In this document: in pieces, positions 48,493 through 58,255 of the stretch | Layout: each line of letters starts with the position of its first letter | Numbering within the stretch: the stretch's first letter is position 1 | Assembly (NCBI RefSeq): GCF_029846715.1 | Contig: NZ_JARVWW010000021.1 | Location: 1-64,000, forward strand | From: Bradyrhizobium nivariense | GTDB lineage: Bacteria > Pseudomonadota > Alphaproteobacteria > Rhizobiales > Xanthobacteraceae | DNA length: 64,000 nucleotides | Direction of reading: 5' to 3' | Notes under the pieces: model-generated | Databases searched by the model: none | What the model saw: only the letters and a program-made list of their open reading frames with translations | Told to the model about the DNA's origin: nothing | Translations under genes and position numbers: made by a program

Positions 48493-48669
48493 CCTATCCT
48501 CCTTCATGTGTCGAACTTGTCACGGCTGCTCGTCCCAGATGTAAGACGGCCCGACGACCAGGAGTGATCGACGTTCAACGTGCTCTCTTGTTCGCTCGAT
48601 TGCGCGGCCGACTGCCAAGCGCAAGGCGTCGCTCAGGTCCTCCATCAACCTGAAGCTCTCCTTGTATCC

Positions 48670-49536
48670 TCATCGGACTCTGCCTGAGGCTGCCGGGCCG
48701 CGTTCGTGGGCGCCGCCAGGGCGACCGTGCACGCCGACCCCACGCGTGACGGGCGGCAGGGACTCGTTTGCGCTTGCCGGAACGAGCTTTTTCGATGCTT
48801 TCCAGAGCTGCCCATTGATGAAGTTCGGAGCAATGCGTCGCATGAGGGCAAGCTGCTTCGATTGTCCAGGGCGGATCTCGGTGGCGCCCACCTTAAGGAA
48901 CCCGAACGACTGGCTCACCAGTTCCTCCGTGGTGATCAGCGCAATGCCGTCGTCCTCGCGAAGGTCAGAGGTCATATCGGTTTTCACCGCCGGAGGCATG
49001 AGCTCAATGACCTCTACGCCGGTGTCCTCCAACTGGAAGCGGAGCGATTGAGTGTAGGAGTGGATCGCCGCCTTGGTCGCACAATAGATCGGCAAGCAAG
49101 GCAGCGGCACGAACGCAAGCGCGGACGACACGTTGATCAGAGTCCCTTTGTTGGCCTTCAGGACGTCCATGAGTGCCGAGGTCATCCGAATGATCCCGCC
49201 CACGTTAACATCTAGCTCGCCGGTTAAGCCGACAAGGTCGGCGGCCGTACTTTTGAGATTCCTATAGTGGCTGATACCTGCATTGTTCATCAACACGTCG
49301 AGCTTTGGAAAGTCCGCCTTTACCCGCGCTGCGAGGATCGCAATCTGAGCTGGGTCGGCAACGTCGCTCTGAACTGTGTAAAGCTTGGGATGTTTCGCTT
49401 TGACCTGATCCAGCGTGGCCTGGCGGCGACCGGTCACTATGACCTCGTTGCCTAGATCAGAAAACTTCAACGCGAAGGCAAGTCCGATGCCTGCGGATCC
49501 TCCGGTTATGAGGATTGTGCGACCGGTGAGTTTCAT
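48670..49536 (-). CDS. SDR family oxidoreductase (2), with an abnormal tail
   Basis: A 288-residue short-chain dehydrogenase: cofactor motif ITGGSAGIG, then NNAGI, NVSSALAFVP (Ser) and YCATKAA (Tyr and Lys). It matches the DltE-like group (YRNLKSTAADL, MMPPAVKTDM-like). ATG 49536 has AAAGGAAC upstream. After KKLVPA, where relatives usually stop, the frame runs on for about 30 residues of Pro/Gly/Arg-rich sequence (VTRGVGVHGRPGG). That suggests the original stop has been lost. Confidence 0.8.
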   Translation of the reverse strand: MKLTGRTILITGGSAGIGLAFALKFSDLGNEVIVTGRRQATLDQVKAKHPKLYTVQSDVADPAQIAILAARVKADFPKLDVLMNNAGISHYRNLKSTAADLVGLTGELDVNVGGIIRMTSALMDVLKANKGTLINVSSALAFVPLPCLPIYCATKAAIHSYTQSLRFQLEDTGVEVIELMPPAVKTDMTSDLREDDGIALITTEELVSQSFGFLKVGATEIRPGQSKQLALMRRIAPNFINGQLWKASKKLVPASANESLPPVTRGVGVHGRPGGAHERGPAASGRVR

Positions 49537-49727
49537 GATGTTCCTTTTGGTAGCTCTCGCTTCAACAGATCTTCTGCGATCCAACCGAAGTGTAAGACTG
49601 GCGACGCATTGCAATTTCATCGGCCCCTCACGATCTTGTTACGGCTCACTGATAGCCCGGGTCCGCGAAAGATATTCTCTTCGCTCTAACCGCCAGCGCG
49701 ACAGCGGTCACGCCGTCTTGGCAACAT

Positions 49728-50165
49728 CGGGTCGATCGCAGTTTTCCGCGATTTCGCGAAGGACATCAGTCCGCGCTCGATTGCCAAGACACTCAATGAT
49801 GAAAGCTGTCACCGGCCGGAGAGCTATGGAATGACACGATTTTCCGCGGGCAGGTTAAGCGCAGACGCGATGCGCGCCCACGCAGAAGAGACAAACCGGC
49901 TCAATCGCGAATGACGTTCGAACGGTGAACCTTGGCGTCAGAACTGAACACCGTGGAGAAGCAAATCCAGGACATCACTGACGCTGCCAAAGAGGGTGTG
50001 TTCCAGCCACCGATGAATGGACTCGAAAGTCGCAAGGCACAATGGGTCAGCCTTGTGAGCGGCAGCTCGTCCGATGTGCCGGATATCCTGCCGATCGCCT
50101 CAAAGATTTACGCCAACTCGAAGAATGCCCAATCCGGCCAGCCGCGGGCGATGGAGCTCATATAA
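49728..50165 (+). pseudogene. serine recombinase relic (C-terminal half)
   Basis: Three frames carry consecutive pieces. AVFRDFAKDISPRSIAKTLNDE (49737-49802) is the recombinase-domain helix of large serine recombinases. DAMRAHAEETNRLNRE (shifted frame, to about 49911) is the post-zinc-ribbon helix. The coiled-coil is KQIQDITDAAKEG, followed by DVPDILPIASKIYA (to 50136). The catalytic Ser domain is absent. Two or more frameshifts and a large internal deletion make it non-functional. Confidence 0.65.
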
Positions 50166-50201
50166 CTCCACAAAGCGCGCAGCGCGGCCATAGCGGCCAC
50201 G

Positions 50202-50291
50202 TTGACGGCCGTCGGCTTGAATCCGTCTTTCGCCGCTCGCCATCCGTGCGAACTGAGTGGCGGGCAGCGGCAGCGAGTCGGAATCGCACGC
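50202..50291 (+). pseudogene. ABC-transporter ATPase relic (signature motif)
   Basis: About 30 codons read LTAVGLNPSFAARHPCELSG then GQRQRVGIARF. LSGGQRQRVGIAR is the ABC signature of peptide/nickel-type importer ATPases (OppD/DppF). No Walker A or B is found nearby, and the frame breaks immediately after. It is a short leftover, adjacent to the recombinase relic. Confidence 0.55.
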
Positions 50292-50305
50292 TTTTCCCGT
50301 GAACA

Positions 50306-51553
50306 TCACAGGTCCTTTTCGGCGAGCTTGCGAAACTCATCAGGAACCGAACGCGAGATGCCCAGCGCCACGGAGCCATATCCGATGGCATCCCATCCAA
50401 AACGATCGCGGATTTTATCGACCGCACGGTCGGCCGCCCAACGCGCCATGCCTATTTTGCTGCCGGGGCGGTGCGGTTCATCTCGAAGCCCAAGCGGAAG
50501 CTCCAGCTCAAGATCCCAGTTCTCCTCGAGATGCGAGACGGAGATCGCGAGGAGCGAAATTGTCTTCTCGTCAGGGTGATCTGCGAGGACGGCGCGCACC
50601 AGGTCCTCGGCGAGTTCGGCAAGGATCATGGTCGCCGAGATAGGCGCGTCGAGCGTTACCGAGCGCGTAGCTGAGTTCAGGCCGGCGAAGCGAATCCGGA
50701 CCGTCACGGTTCGGCCCGGCCTGCCCTTGGCCCGGAGCCGGGTGCCGATTCGGTCTGCAAGGTGAAGCAGGGTTGGTCGAAAAACTCGCTCTTCGGCAGG
50801 CTTCCTGCCGATCGCCGATTGTGCTCCCGCCGATCGGGCACGGCGATGGGCCTTGACGTCGCGTGGATCACGATTCCACGCCAGCGCCGCAAACTTCTTT
50901 CCCGCCGCAGGACCGAGTAGCCGCTCAAGCGAGCCTCCCGGTGTCTTTGCCAATTCTCCGATTGTGAGGACGCCGATCTCGGCGAGCCGCGCTTTCGTGA
51001 CCGGACCAACTCCCCACATCAGCTCGACCGGCAGATGGTGAAGGAATTGCAACTCTCTGTCAGGATCGACGACCACCAGCCCATCGGGCTTGGCCACTTG
51101 CGAGGCAATCTTTGCAAGATGCTTGGTGCGAGCCACGCCGACCGAAATCGGAAGGCCGAGTTCAGCCCGGACGCGTTGGCGGATTGTCCTCGCAATTTCG
51201 TCGGGTGGACCAAACAGATGGGTGCAGCCAGCAACATCGGCGAAGGCCTCGTCGATGGAAATCCGCTCCACCAAAGGCGTGTAGTCGCCGATCAGCGTGA
51301 TGGCGGCGTCGCCCAGTCGCCGATATTCGTTAAAATGCCCGCTCACAAAAGTGAGTTGCGGACAGAGCTCGCGCGCTCGCCGTCCCGGCATCCCTCCGCG
51401 GACCCCGAACGCCTTAGCCTCGTAGGACGCGGCAAGCACAACTCCGCCGCCGACGGCAATGGCTTTGCCGCGCAATGAGGGGTCAAGCAGCTGCTCTACC
51501 GAAGCATAAAAGGCGTCCAGGTCCGCATGGAGGATGGTGGCTGTCGTCGCCAT
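50306..51553 (-). CDS. dinB: Y-family DNA polymerase IV
   Basis: A 415-residue error-prone polymerase: ILHADLDAFYASVEQ with the first catalytic Asp, YEAKAFGVRGGMPG, and RISIDEAFADV with the Asp-Glu pair. The little-finger domain is in the C-terminal half (RPTLLHLADRIGTRLRAKGR). DinB bypasses damaged bases during SOS. It is slightly longer than E. coli DinB (351), with an added C-terminal tail (KIGMARWAADRAVDKIRDRFG). The upstream region shows no clear LexA box within my reading. Confidence 0.93.
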   Translation of the reverse strand: MATTATILHADLDAFYASVEQLLDPSLRGKAIAVGGGVVLAASYEAKAFGVRGGMPGRRARELCPQLTFVSGHFNEYRRLGDAAITLIGDYTPLVERISIDEAFADVAGCTHLFGPPDEIARTIRQRVRAELGLPISVGVARTKHLAKIASQVAKPDGLVVVDPDRELQFLHHLPVELMWGVGPVTKARLAEIGVLTIGELAKTPGGSLERLLGPAAGKKFAALAWNRDPRDVKAHRRARSAGAQSAIGRKPAEERVFRPTLLHLADRIGTRLRAKGRPGRTVTVRIRFAGLNSATRSVTLDAPISATMILAELAEDLVRAVLADHPDEKTISLLAISVSHLEENWDLELELPLGLRDEPHRPGSKIGMARWAADRAVDKIRDRFGWDAIGYGSVALGISRSVPDEFRKLAEKDL

Positions 51554-51703
51554 CCGACCTTTCGTCCCTCACGTTTCGAGGAAACTCTTGACGGAACATA
51601 ATGAGAACGTCGGCGGCGAGTGTCAAGCCGGCCTGCATCGAGCTGAAGCTTAGCCAGCCGTCAAACCCGTCGTAAGACGTGATCGGTCGCTATGGAGCCA
51701 GGA

Positions 51704-52903
51704 TCAGCTCAACAGAAGCGTCGGCATCTGCGTCATTCGAACCCAGGTGCCATTGCTTGCAGACGAATTCACCGCGGCGTCGATGAATTTCATGCCGGCG
51801 AGGCCATCCTCCACGGTGGGGAAAATCACCGCCGGATCCGGTGCTTTGCCGGCCAGTGCCGCGCGAATGGCGCGCGCTGCCTCAGCATAGATCGTTGCAA
51901 AGCCCTCAAGATACCCCTCGGGGTGCCCCGCTGGCACGCGGGTAACGCGGTCCGCCTCAACCAACGCGCCGGCGCCGCCGCGGGTCAGGAGCTGCCTGGG
52001 CTGCCCGTAACGCGTGAACCAGAGATAGTTCGGATTTTCTTGTGCCCATTCGAGCCCGCCCTTGGTCCCATAGACGCGCAGCGTCAGGCCGTTCTCATTG
52101 CCGACCGCGACCTGGCTCGCCCAAAGCATCCCCTTGGCACCGCCCTTCCATTTGAGGAGGATCTGGACATCATCATCGAGACGCCGGCCGCCGACGAAGG
52201 TCGAAAGTTGGGCGAGCAGCTCCTCAAGCTCGAGGCCAGTGACGAAGCAAGCGAGATTGTAGGCGTGAGTGCCGATATCGCCAATGCACCCGCCTGCCCC
52301 GGAACGGGTCGGGTCCGTGCGCCACGCGGCCTGCTTATGGCCGCTTGCTTCCAACCGCTCGGTCAACCAATCCTGCAGATATTCGGCCTGAACGAGCCGG
52401 ATCTCGCCGAGATCACCGTTCGCCACCATGGCGCGGGCCTGTCGGACCATGGGATAGCCCGTGTAGTTGTGAGTCACGACGAAAACCTTGCCCGTCTTCC
52501 TGACCAACTCCACCAGTTCCTCAGCCTCGGCGAGGCTCCTCGTGAGCGGTTTGTCGCAGATGACGTGGATGCCGGCTTCAAGGAACGCCTTGGCGACCGG
52601 GGCGTGCAGGTGGTTGGGGGTCACGATCGAGACCACCTCGATGCCGTCCGGGCGCGCGCCCTCCGCCTTCGCCATCTCTTCGAAGGAGGCATAGGCGCGG
52701 TCGTCGGCGATACCGAGCTCCCGCGCCGAGGCTTTTGCTCGCGCCGAATCCGACGCCAACGCACCGGCCGTCAGCACAAATTGGTCGTCGATACGCGCGG
52801 CAGCACGATGAACGGCGCCGATAAAAGCCCCCTGGCCACCGCCGACCATGCCTAGCCGGATACGACCATGACCGCCGCCCCCACTGCTTGCCTCAATAAT
52901 CAT
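51704..52903 (-). CDS. Gfo/Idh/MocA family dehydrogenase
   Basis: A 399-residue NAD(P)-dependent sugar or inositol dehydrogenase: cofactor motif GMVGGGQGAFIGAVHR, then VSIVTPNHLHAPVAKA and HVICDKPLTRSLAEAEEL (conserved Lys). The His of the active site is in GDIGTHAYNLACF. MocA members act in catabolism of inositol or opine-like compounds. ATG 52903 has AGGAAC before it and overlaps the upstream gene end. Last in the catabolic series. Confidence 0.9.
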   Translation of the reverse strand: MIIEASSGGGGHGRIRLGMVGGGQGAFIGAVHRAAARIDDQFVLTAGALASDSARAKASARELGIADDRAYASFEEMAKAEGARPDGIEVVSIVTPNHLHAPVAKAFLEAGIHVICDKPLTRSLAEAEELVELVRKTGKVFVVTHNYTGYPMVRQARAMVANGDLGEIRLVQAEYLQDWLTERLEASGHKQAAWRTDPTRSGAGGCIGDIGTHAYNLACFVTGLELEELLAQLSTFVGGRRLDDDVQILLKWKGGAKGMLWASQVAVGNENGLTLRVYGTKGGLEWAQENPNYLWFTRYGQPRQLLTRGGAGALVEADRVTRVPAGHPEGYLEGFATIYAEAARAIRAALAGKAPDPAVIFPTVEDGLAGMKFIDAAVNSSASNGTWVRMTQMPTLLLS

Positions 52904-52916
52904 TTCTTGTTCCTCG

Positions 52917-53972
52917 CTAGGAGATGCCAAGCATCTTGCGGTTCATCCGGTCCTCAGCGCCGGAGCCCGCGAAATCGTCGAACGACTTCTCGGTCACCCG
53001 AATGATGTGCCTTTTGATGAATTCGGCGCCCTCGCGCGCGCCCTGCTCGGGATGCTTCAGCGCGCATTCCCATTCCAGCACCGCCCAGCTGTCGTAGTCG
53101 TACTGCGTGAGCTTCGAGAAGATCGCGCCGAAATCGATCTGTCCATCGCCTGGCGAGCGAAAGCGGCCGGCACGATCGACCCAGCTCTGGAACCCGCCAT
53201 AGACGCCTTGGCGGCCCGTCGGGTTGAACTCGGCATCCTTGACGTGGAAGGCTTTGATCCGCTCGTGGTAGATGTCGATGTAGTCGAGATAGTCGAGCTG
53301 CTGCAGCACGAAGTGCGACGGGTCATAGAGCAAGTTCGCGCGCTTGTGACCCTTCACCCGATCGAGAAACATCTCATAGGAGACGCCGTCGTGAAGGTCC
53401 TCGCCGGGGTGGATCTCATAAGCGAGATCGACACCGTGCTCGTCAGCATAGTCGAGGATTGGCCGCCATCGGCTGGCGAGCTCGTCGAAGGCGGCCTCGA
53501 TGAGGCCGGCTGGACGCTGCGGCCAGGGATAGACATAGGGCCAGGCCAACGCGCCGGAGAAGGTCGCCTGCGCCGTGAGCCCGAGGCGTCCTGAGGCGCG
53601 AATTGCGCGCTTGACCTGGTCGACGGCCCACTCGGTGCGTGCCTTGGGATTGCCGCGCACCTCCGGCACGGCGAAGCCGTCGAATGCTGCGTCATAAGCC
53701 GGATGCACGGCGACGAGCTGGCCCTGAAGATGGGTCGAGAGTTCGGTGATGGAAAGGCCGTGTTCGGCCGCTGTCGCCTTCACCTCGTCGGCATAGTCCT
53801 GGGACTCCGAGGCCTTGTTGAGGTCGAAGAGTCGCCCGTCCCAGCTCGGGATCTGAATCCCCTCATAGCCGAGCGAGGCAGCCCATTCGCAGATCGCGTC
53901 GAAGGAGTTGAACGGCGCCACATCGGCCGTGAACTGAGCGAGGAATATCGCCGGTCCCTTGATCATCTTCAT
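52917..53972 (-). CDS. sugar phosphate isomerase/epimerase (TIM-barrel, IolE-like)
   Basis: A 351-residue xylose isomerase-like TIM-barrel protein. Metal-ligand segments are YEIHPGEDLHDG, LLYDPSHFVLQQLDY, IKAFHVKDAEFNP and VLEWECA. The pairing with a MocA-type dehydrogenase is the classical arrangement for inositol- or sugar-derived pathways, in which the dehydrogenase makes a keto sugar and the barrel isomerises or dehydrates it. ATG 53972 follows AGGAGAAGGAAG. 275 bases separate it from the aldehyde dehydrogenase gene. Confidence 0.88.
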   Translation of the reverse strand: MKMIKGPAIFLAQFTADVAPFNSFDAICEWAASLGYEGIQIPSWDGRLFDLNKASESQDYADEVKATAAEHGLSITELSTHLQGQLVAVHPAYDAAFDGFAVPEVRGNPKARTEWAVDQVKRAIRASGRLGLTAQATFSGALAWPYVYPWPQRPAGLIEAAFDELASRWRPILDYADEHGVDLAYEIHPGEDLHDGVSYEMFLDRVKGHKRANLLYDPSHFVLQQLDYLDYIDIYHERIKAFHVKDAEFNPTGRQGVYGGFQSWVDRAGRFRSPGDGQIDFGAIFSKLTQYDYDSWAVLEWECALKHPEQGAREGAEFIKRHIIRVTEKSFDDFAGSGAEDRMNRKMLGIS

Positions 53973-54247
53973 CTCGCGCTTCCTTCTCCTGGATGCTCCA
54001 GCAGCACGTGACCGCCGCGCGCGATATCTCAGCAAAACGAAATGTCGCCATCAAGACCCCGCTCGGTCCGCTTCATCACGTCTTGTAGCCGACGTCTCAC
54101 CACGTTCCCGCGCCCCTCCCCAGATAGGACGGGCCAGAATGAGCCGACCTTAAAGCCCGCCAACTCAGCCATCGCATGCAAGCTGCGCGAATCGGCCGCC
54201 GACATGCGGCAGCCTGATTTCGAACGGTTCGTCCTAGAGATGACGTA

Positions 54248-55705
54248 TTATCGGTAGAATCCGAGAACGGCCTTGGTCTCGAGATATTCTTCCATGCCCT
54301 CAAGGCCATACTCCCGGCCGTTGCCGGAACGCTTGTATCCGCCAAAAGGTGCGTTCGGGTCCCAGTCGGGATAGTTGAGATGGACCTGACCGGACCGGAT
54401 CTGCCCAGCCACTTTCCGCACTGTCTCCATATCGGTGCCCTGAACATGGGCGCCGAGGCCGTAGACAGTGTCATTGGCGATCTCGACCGCCTCGTCGACC
54501 GTATCGTAGGGGATGATCGACAGTACCGGGCCGAAGATCTCCTCGTGCGCAATCCTCATGTCGCGACGGACGTTCGAGAAGATCGTCGGCCGCGCATAGA
54601 GGCCGATCTGAAGGTGGTCGGGTCGCCCTCGCCCGCCGGTGACAAGCTTGGCGCCCTCTTCCAGGCCGACGCCGATCATGGTCTGGATGCGCTCGAACTG
54701 CGGCCGGTTGGCGATCGGACCATGGGTGGTATATTCCGCTAGCGGATCGCCGACCGCCATTTCGGAAGCAGCCGCCGCGGCGAGAACCTCGACCTCCGCC
54801 ATCTGCGATCGGGACACAAGCATGCGCGTGGGCGCGCTGCAGGATTGGCCGAGATTGCGGAAGGCGGCGCCGACGCCGAGTGGAACGACCCGGCTCAGCT
54901 CGGCATCCGGCAGAATGATGTTCGGCGACTTGCCGCCGAGTTCCTGGGCGACGCGCTTGACGGTGGGCGCCGCTGCTTGCGCAACGAGAACCCCGGCGCG
55001 GGTCGAGCCGGTGATCGAGATCATGTCCACCTGCGAATGCGACGCCAGACCGGCGCCCACGATTGGACCTGTCCCGTTGACGAGGTTAAAAACGCCGGGT
55101 GGACAGCCGGCATCGTCCATCACCTCGGCGAACAGCAAGGCACTCAGCGGCGACAATTCGCTCGGCTTCAACACCACCGTGCAGCCCGCCGCGAGCGCCG
55201 GACCGACCTTGGCTGTGACCTGGTAGAGAGGCCAGTTCCAAGGGGTGATGAGGCCGCAGACGCCGATCGGCTCGCGCATGATGGCGGTGCTGCCGCGCGG
55301 GCTGACGAAAGAATAGGTCGCGAGATTGTCGCGCGCGACGCGGATATGTTCGGCGGCCAGCGGCACTTGGGCGCGGCGCGCATAGGTGACCGCGGCTCCC
55401 ATCTCACTCGTGATGGTCTGCGCGAACAGCTCGAGCCGCTTGAGGATCAAACCATGGACCCGGTCGAGCAGCGCCGCCCGCTCTGCCGCTGGCTTACGAG
55501 ACCAGCCGGCGAAGGCTTGCCTGGCGGCGGCAACGGCGAGGTCTACGTCCTTCTCATTGCCGAGCGCGATCTCGGCGATCGGTTGCTCGGTTGCCGGGTT
55601 GATGACGGCTGCCGTCTCCGATCCGCTCGGCCTGCGCCATTCTCCGTCGATGTAGAATTTGCCGAGGAAGCCGGCTTCCGTCAGGTGTCGAACGGCCGAG
55701 GTCAT
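54248..55705 (-). CDS. aldehyde dehydrogenase
   Basis: A 485-residue NAD(P)-dependent aldehyde dehydrogenase: PWNWPLYQVTAKVGPALAAG (cofactor), GSTRAGVLVAQAAA, VAQELGGKSPNIIL (catalytic Glu) and NLGQSCSAPTRM (catalytic Cys). EEIFGPVLSIIPYDTVDEA and PFGGYKRSGNGREYG complete the family set. It probably oxidises the aldehyde released by the adjacent FAD oxidases. ATG 55705 overlaps the upstream oxidase stop by 4 bases, so the two are coupled. Confidence 0.93.
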   Translation of the reverse strand: MTSAVRHLTEAGFLGKFYIDGEWRRPSGSETAAVINPATEQPIAEIALGNEKDVDLAVAAARQAFAGWSRKPAAERAALLDRVHGLILKRLELFAQTITSEMGAAVTYARRAQVPLAAEHIRVARDNLATYSFVSPRGSTAIMREPIGVCGLITPWNWPLYQVTAKVGPALAAGCTVVLKPSELSPLSALLFAEVMDDAGCPPGVFNLVNGTGPIVGAGLASHSQVDMISITGSTRAGVLVAQAAAPTVKRVAQELGGKSPNIILPDAELSRVVPLGVGAAFRNLGQSCSAPTRMLVSRSQMAEVEVLAAAAASEMAVGDPLAEYTTHGPIANRPQFERIQTMIGVGLEEGAKLVTGGRGRPDHLQIGLYARPTIFSNVRRDMRIAHEEIFGPVLSIIPYDTVDEAVEIANDTVYGLGAHVQGTDMETVRKVAGQIRSGQVHLNYPDWDPNAPFGGYKRSGNGREYGLEGMEEYLETKAVLGFYR

Positions 55706-56979
55706 TGGAAGCGATCCTTGATCCGGTAATAGGCGCCGACCAGCGGCAGGAACCAGGGGGGACCGAGATGGCCCGGAATGGCCGGCCAAGCGAAGTTCTT
55801 CCAAGGATTGAGCTCGGTGCGCCCGTCCATGACGTCCGCCATGATCGTTCCCATCAGCGTCGACATCTGGGTGCCGTGGCCGCTGTAGCCCATGGAATAG
55901 TAGATGCCGTTGCGTTCGCCGGCGCGCGGCAGCCGGTCGCGCGTCATGTCCACCATTCCGCCCCAGCAATAATCGATGCGCGCGGCGCGAAGCTCGGGAA
56001 AGACATCGTGCAGCGCAGCCTGCAAGATCGCACCGCTCTTCTCGTCTGAGGCGGGATTGGAGATCGCGAAGCGAGCGCGGCCACCGAAGAGCAGCCGATT
56101 GTCGGGTGTGGTCCGGAAGTAGTTGACCAGGTTCTTCGTATCGACCGCCATTCGGCGGCGCGGCAGGAGCCGATCGAGCGTCGCTGTCGGCAAGGGCTCG
56201 GTGACGATCAGGAAGGCGCCCACCGGCACGATCCGGCGTCGAATCCAACCCAGCGGCCCCGTATGCGAGGTGCCGCTCGCCAACAGAACCTGCGAGGCCC
56301 GCAGCCGGCCCTTCGGTGTTTCGATCTCGTGGCCTCCGCCCGCGGCGGGGCGCAGGCCCGTCATCGGCGTATGCTCGTGGATTTCGACGCCGCGCCGTGC
56401 CGCTGCGTCCGCAAGGCCGCGGACGAAGCGGCCAACGTGCATGCCGGCGCTCTTGCGGTAGATCAGCCCGCCGTAATAACGCTCCGATCCCACCTCGCCG
56501 GCCAGATCGGCACGGCTCACCATCGCCGTGTCGGGATCGACATTGGCCGCGAGCAATTCCTGGCTGCGCGCCAGCTTGTCATAGTGCTCAGGTTTAGCTG
56601 CAAGCTTGATCTTGCCGACGCGCGCGAAGCTGCAGTCGATCTTCTCTTCCGCCACCAGGCGCTCGACCGTATCGACCCCGGCGTCGAAGGACCGGTAGAG
56701 CCGGTCGGCGACGTCCTTACCAAGCCTGGCCGAGAGCGTGCCGTAATCCTGAGCGAACCCGTTGTTGCACATGCCGCCGTTCCGGCCGGACGCCGCATGC
56801 CCGATCGTCTCGGCTTCGAGGAGCACGACACGCGCGCCCTTTTTGGCGAGAGCCAGAGCGGCCGAAGAACCGGTCAGGCCGCCGCCGATCACCGCAACGT
56901 CGCAGATGCCCTGCACCGGTCCTGCGGTGGCGCGCGTGAATGGCTGCGATGTGTCCAGCCAATAGGATGTGAGCTTCAT
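55702..56979 (-). CDS. FAD-dependent amine/amino-acid oxidase (PuuB/DAO type) 1
   Basis: A 425-residue flavoprotein: Rossmann motif VAVIGGGLTGSSAALALA, then GHAASGRNGGMCNNG, the conserved segment of gamma-glutamylputrescine oxidase-like enzymes. VPVGAFLIVTEPL and YSGHGTQMSTLMGTIMAD are at the C-terminus. Such enzymes oxidise a C-N bond to release an aldehyde. Coupling to the aldehyde dehydrogenase supports that. ATG 56979 has GGAG upstream. Confidence 0.9.
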   Translation of the reverse strand: MKLTSYWLDTSQPFTRATAGPVQGICDVAVIGGGLTGSSAALALAKKGARVVLLEAETIGHAASGRNGGMCNNGFAQDYGTLSARLGKDVADRLYRSFDAGVDTVERLVAEEKIDCSFARVGKIKLAAKPEHYDKLARSQELLAANVDPDTAMVSRADLAGEVGSERYYGGLIYRKSAGMHVGRFVRGLADAAARRGVEIHEHTPMTGLRPAAGGGHEIETPKGRLRASQVLLASGTSHTGPLGWIRRRIVPVGAFLIVTEPLPTATLDRLLPRRRMAVDTKNLVNYFRTTPDNRLLFGGRARFAISNPASDEKSGAILQAALHDVFPELRAARIDYCWGGMVDMTRDRLPRAGERNGIYYSMGYSGHGTQMSTLMGTIMADVMDGRTELNPWKNFAWPAIPGHLGPPWFLPLVGAYYRIKDRFQ

Positions 56980-57050
56980 ACCGGCTCCGAATCTCGCGTT
57001 ATCTGAATGCTGGGTATCCGCAACGCGGCGGCCCGCCTCTGTTTGAGAAC

Positions 57051-58220
57051 TTACCAGCCGCGCATTCGCGGCCACCTAGCTTCGATTGCATCACTTCCCG
57101 CGGAGACGACATTGTACAGCTCGTGCTGCGACGCCGTCGCGCAGGCGTGATTGGGCAGGATCCTGATCTTCGTGCCGATCGGCAGATCCGGCAGAGCCTT
57201 AGCCGATCCGGACCTGATGGCGAGGATGCCGTGCTCCTGACTCGCCTGTCCGACGATCAGGTCTGGATAGAGTTGGCCGGACAGATCGCAGACAAGACCG
57301 TAAGCTTGGTCGACCCGCTGTGCCGCAGTGCCGCGATCGCGCGACAGCGCCATCCACCCCGCATCGACCAATATCCAGCCCTTCTCCGGCTTCGTGCCGA
57401 TAACGGTGGCAAGAACCGAGATCGCGATGTCGTCGGTCGTGCAGACACCGACACCGTGCATCACCAGATCAAAAAACATGTAGACGCCGGCTCGCATCTC
57501 CGTAACGCCGGTCAGGTCTTCAGCGAAATGGGCAGTCGGCGTCGAACCGACGCTCACGACCGGGCATTCATGCCCCGCCGCCCGCAACGTCTCGGCCGCG
57601 GCCACAGCCACGGCCCTTTCGTTCTCCGCAGCCGCGAAAAGGGCCTCCGGCGCACAAAGGCTGTAGGACTCGCCGGCATGGGTGAGAATGCCGGCGAGCT
57701 TGACGCCGGCCTCGGCCAGGGCTGCCGCGACGGCGATGAGCTTGGGGTCGGTGGCCGTCAGCCCGCCCCGGTGACCGTCGCAGTCGATCTCGATGAAGGT
57801 GGACGGCGTCACACCAGCGGCGCGCCCGGCCGCGCCGAGCGTCGTCGCCTGTTCGGCCGAATCGAGCAGCACCTTGAGGTCGATGCCCGCTTTCCGGAGA
57901 CGCATCGCCCTCTCAGCGGTGTGCGGTGCCAGACCTACGGCATAAGTCATGTCCCGAAAACCGTGCCGCGCGAAGTACTCCGCCTCTGCCAAGGTTGAGA
58001 CGGTGATCGGCCCCGGCCCGGAGAGATGGACGCGCTGGGCGACGTCGATGGATTTCGCGGTTTTCATGTGAGGGCGCAGCACGACACCCCGCGCGCCCAT
58101 GCGAGAGGACAGACGGGCGAGGTTGCGATCAAGCCGATCTTTGTCGAGCAGGAGGGCCGGCGTCGCCAATGCGCCGACCGTCGCGGCTATCTCAGGCCGC
58201 CCGGCGTCCTGGATATCCAT
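57051..58220 (-). CDS. D-threonine aldolase / DSD1-like PLP enzyme
   Basis: A 389-residue PLP enzyme with the alanine-racemase N-terminal barrel: TPALLLDKDRLDRNLARL, then RPHMKTAKS with the PLP Lys at about 53, ILTHAGESYS and VSVGSTPTA. The C-terminal domain has NHACATASQHELYNV, whose His and Cys bind a metal in D-threonine aldolases and D-serine dehydratases. It probably cleaves or dehydrates a beta-hydroxy D-amino acid. ATG 58220 follows GGGAGATG. 71 bases upstream of the oxidase gene. Confidence 0.88.
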   Translation of the reverse strand: MDIQDAGRPEIAATVGALATPALLLDKDRLDRNLARLSSRMGARGVVLRPHMKTAKSIDVAQRVHLSGPGPITVSTLAEAEYFARHGFRDMTYAVGLAPHTAERAMRLRKAGIDLKVLLDSAEQATTLGAAGRAAGVTPSTFIEIDCDGHRGGLTATDPKLIAVAAALAEAGVKLAGILTHAGESYSLCAPEALFAAAENERAVAVAAAETLRAAGHECPVVSVGSTPTAHFAEDLTGVTEMRAGVYMFFDLVMHGVGVCTTDDIAISVLATVIGTKPEKGWILVDAGWMALSRDRGTAAQRVDQAYGLVCDLSGQLYPDLIVGQASQEHGILAIRSGSAKALPDLPIGTKIRILPNHACATASQHELYNVVSAGSDAIEARWPRMRGW

Positions 58221-58255
58221 TCCGCGCATCTCCCAGCGTTGCATCTGGATGTCTC

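Noticed and set aside
54035..54247. Possible gene between the isomerase and aldehyde dehydrogenase genes
   Set aside because: Short frames only, without ribosome sites; taken as an intergenic gap.
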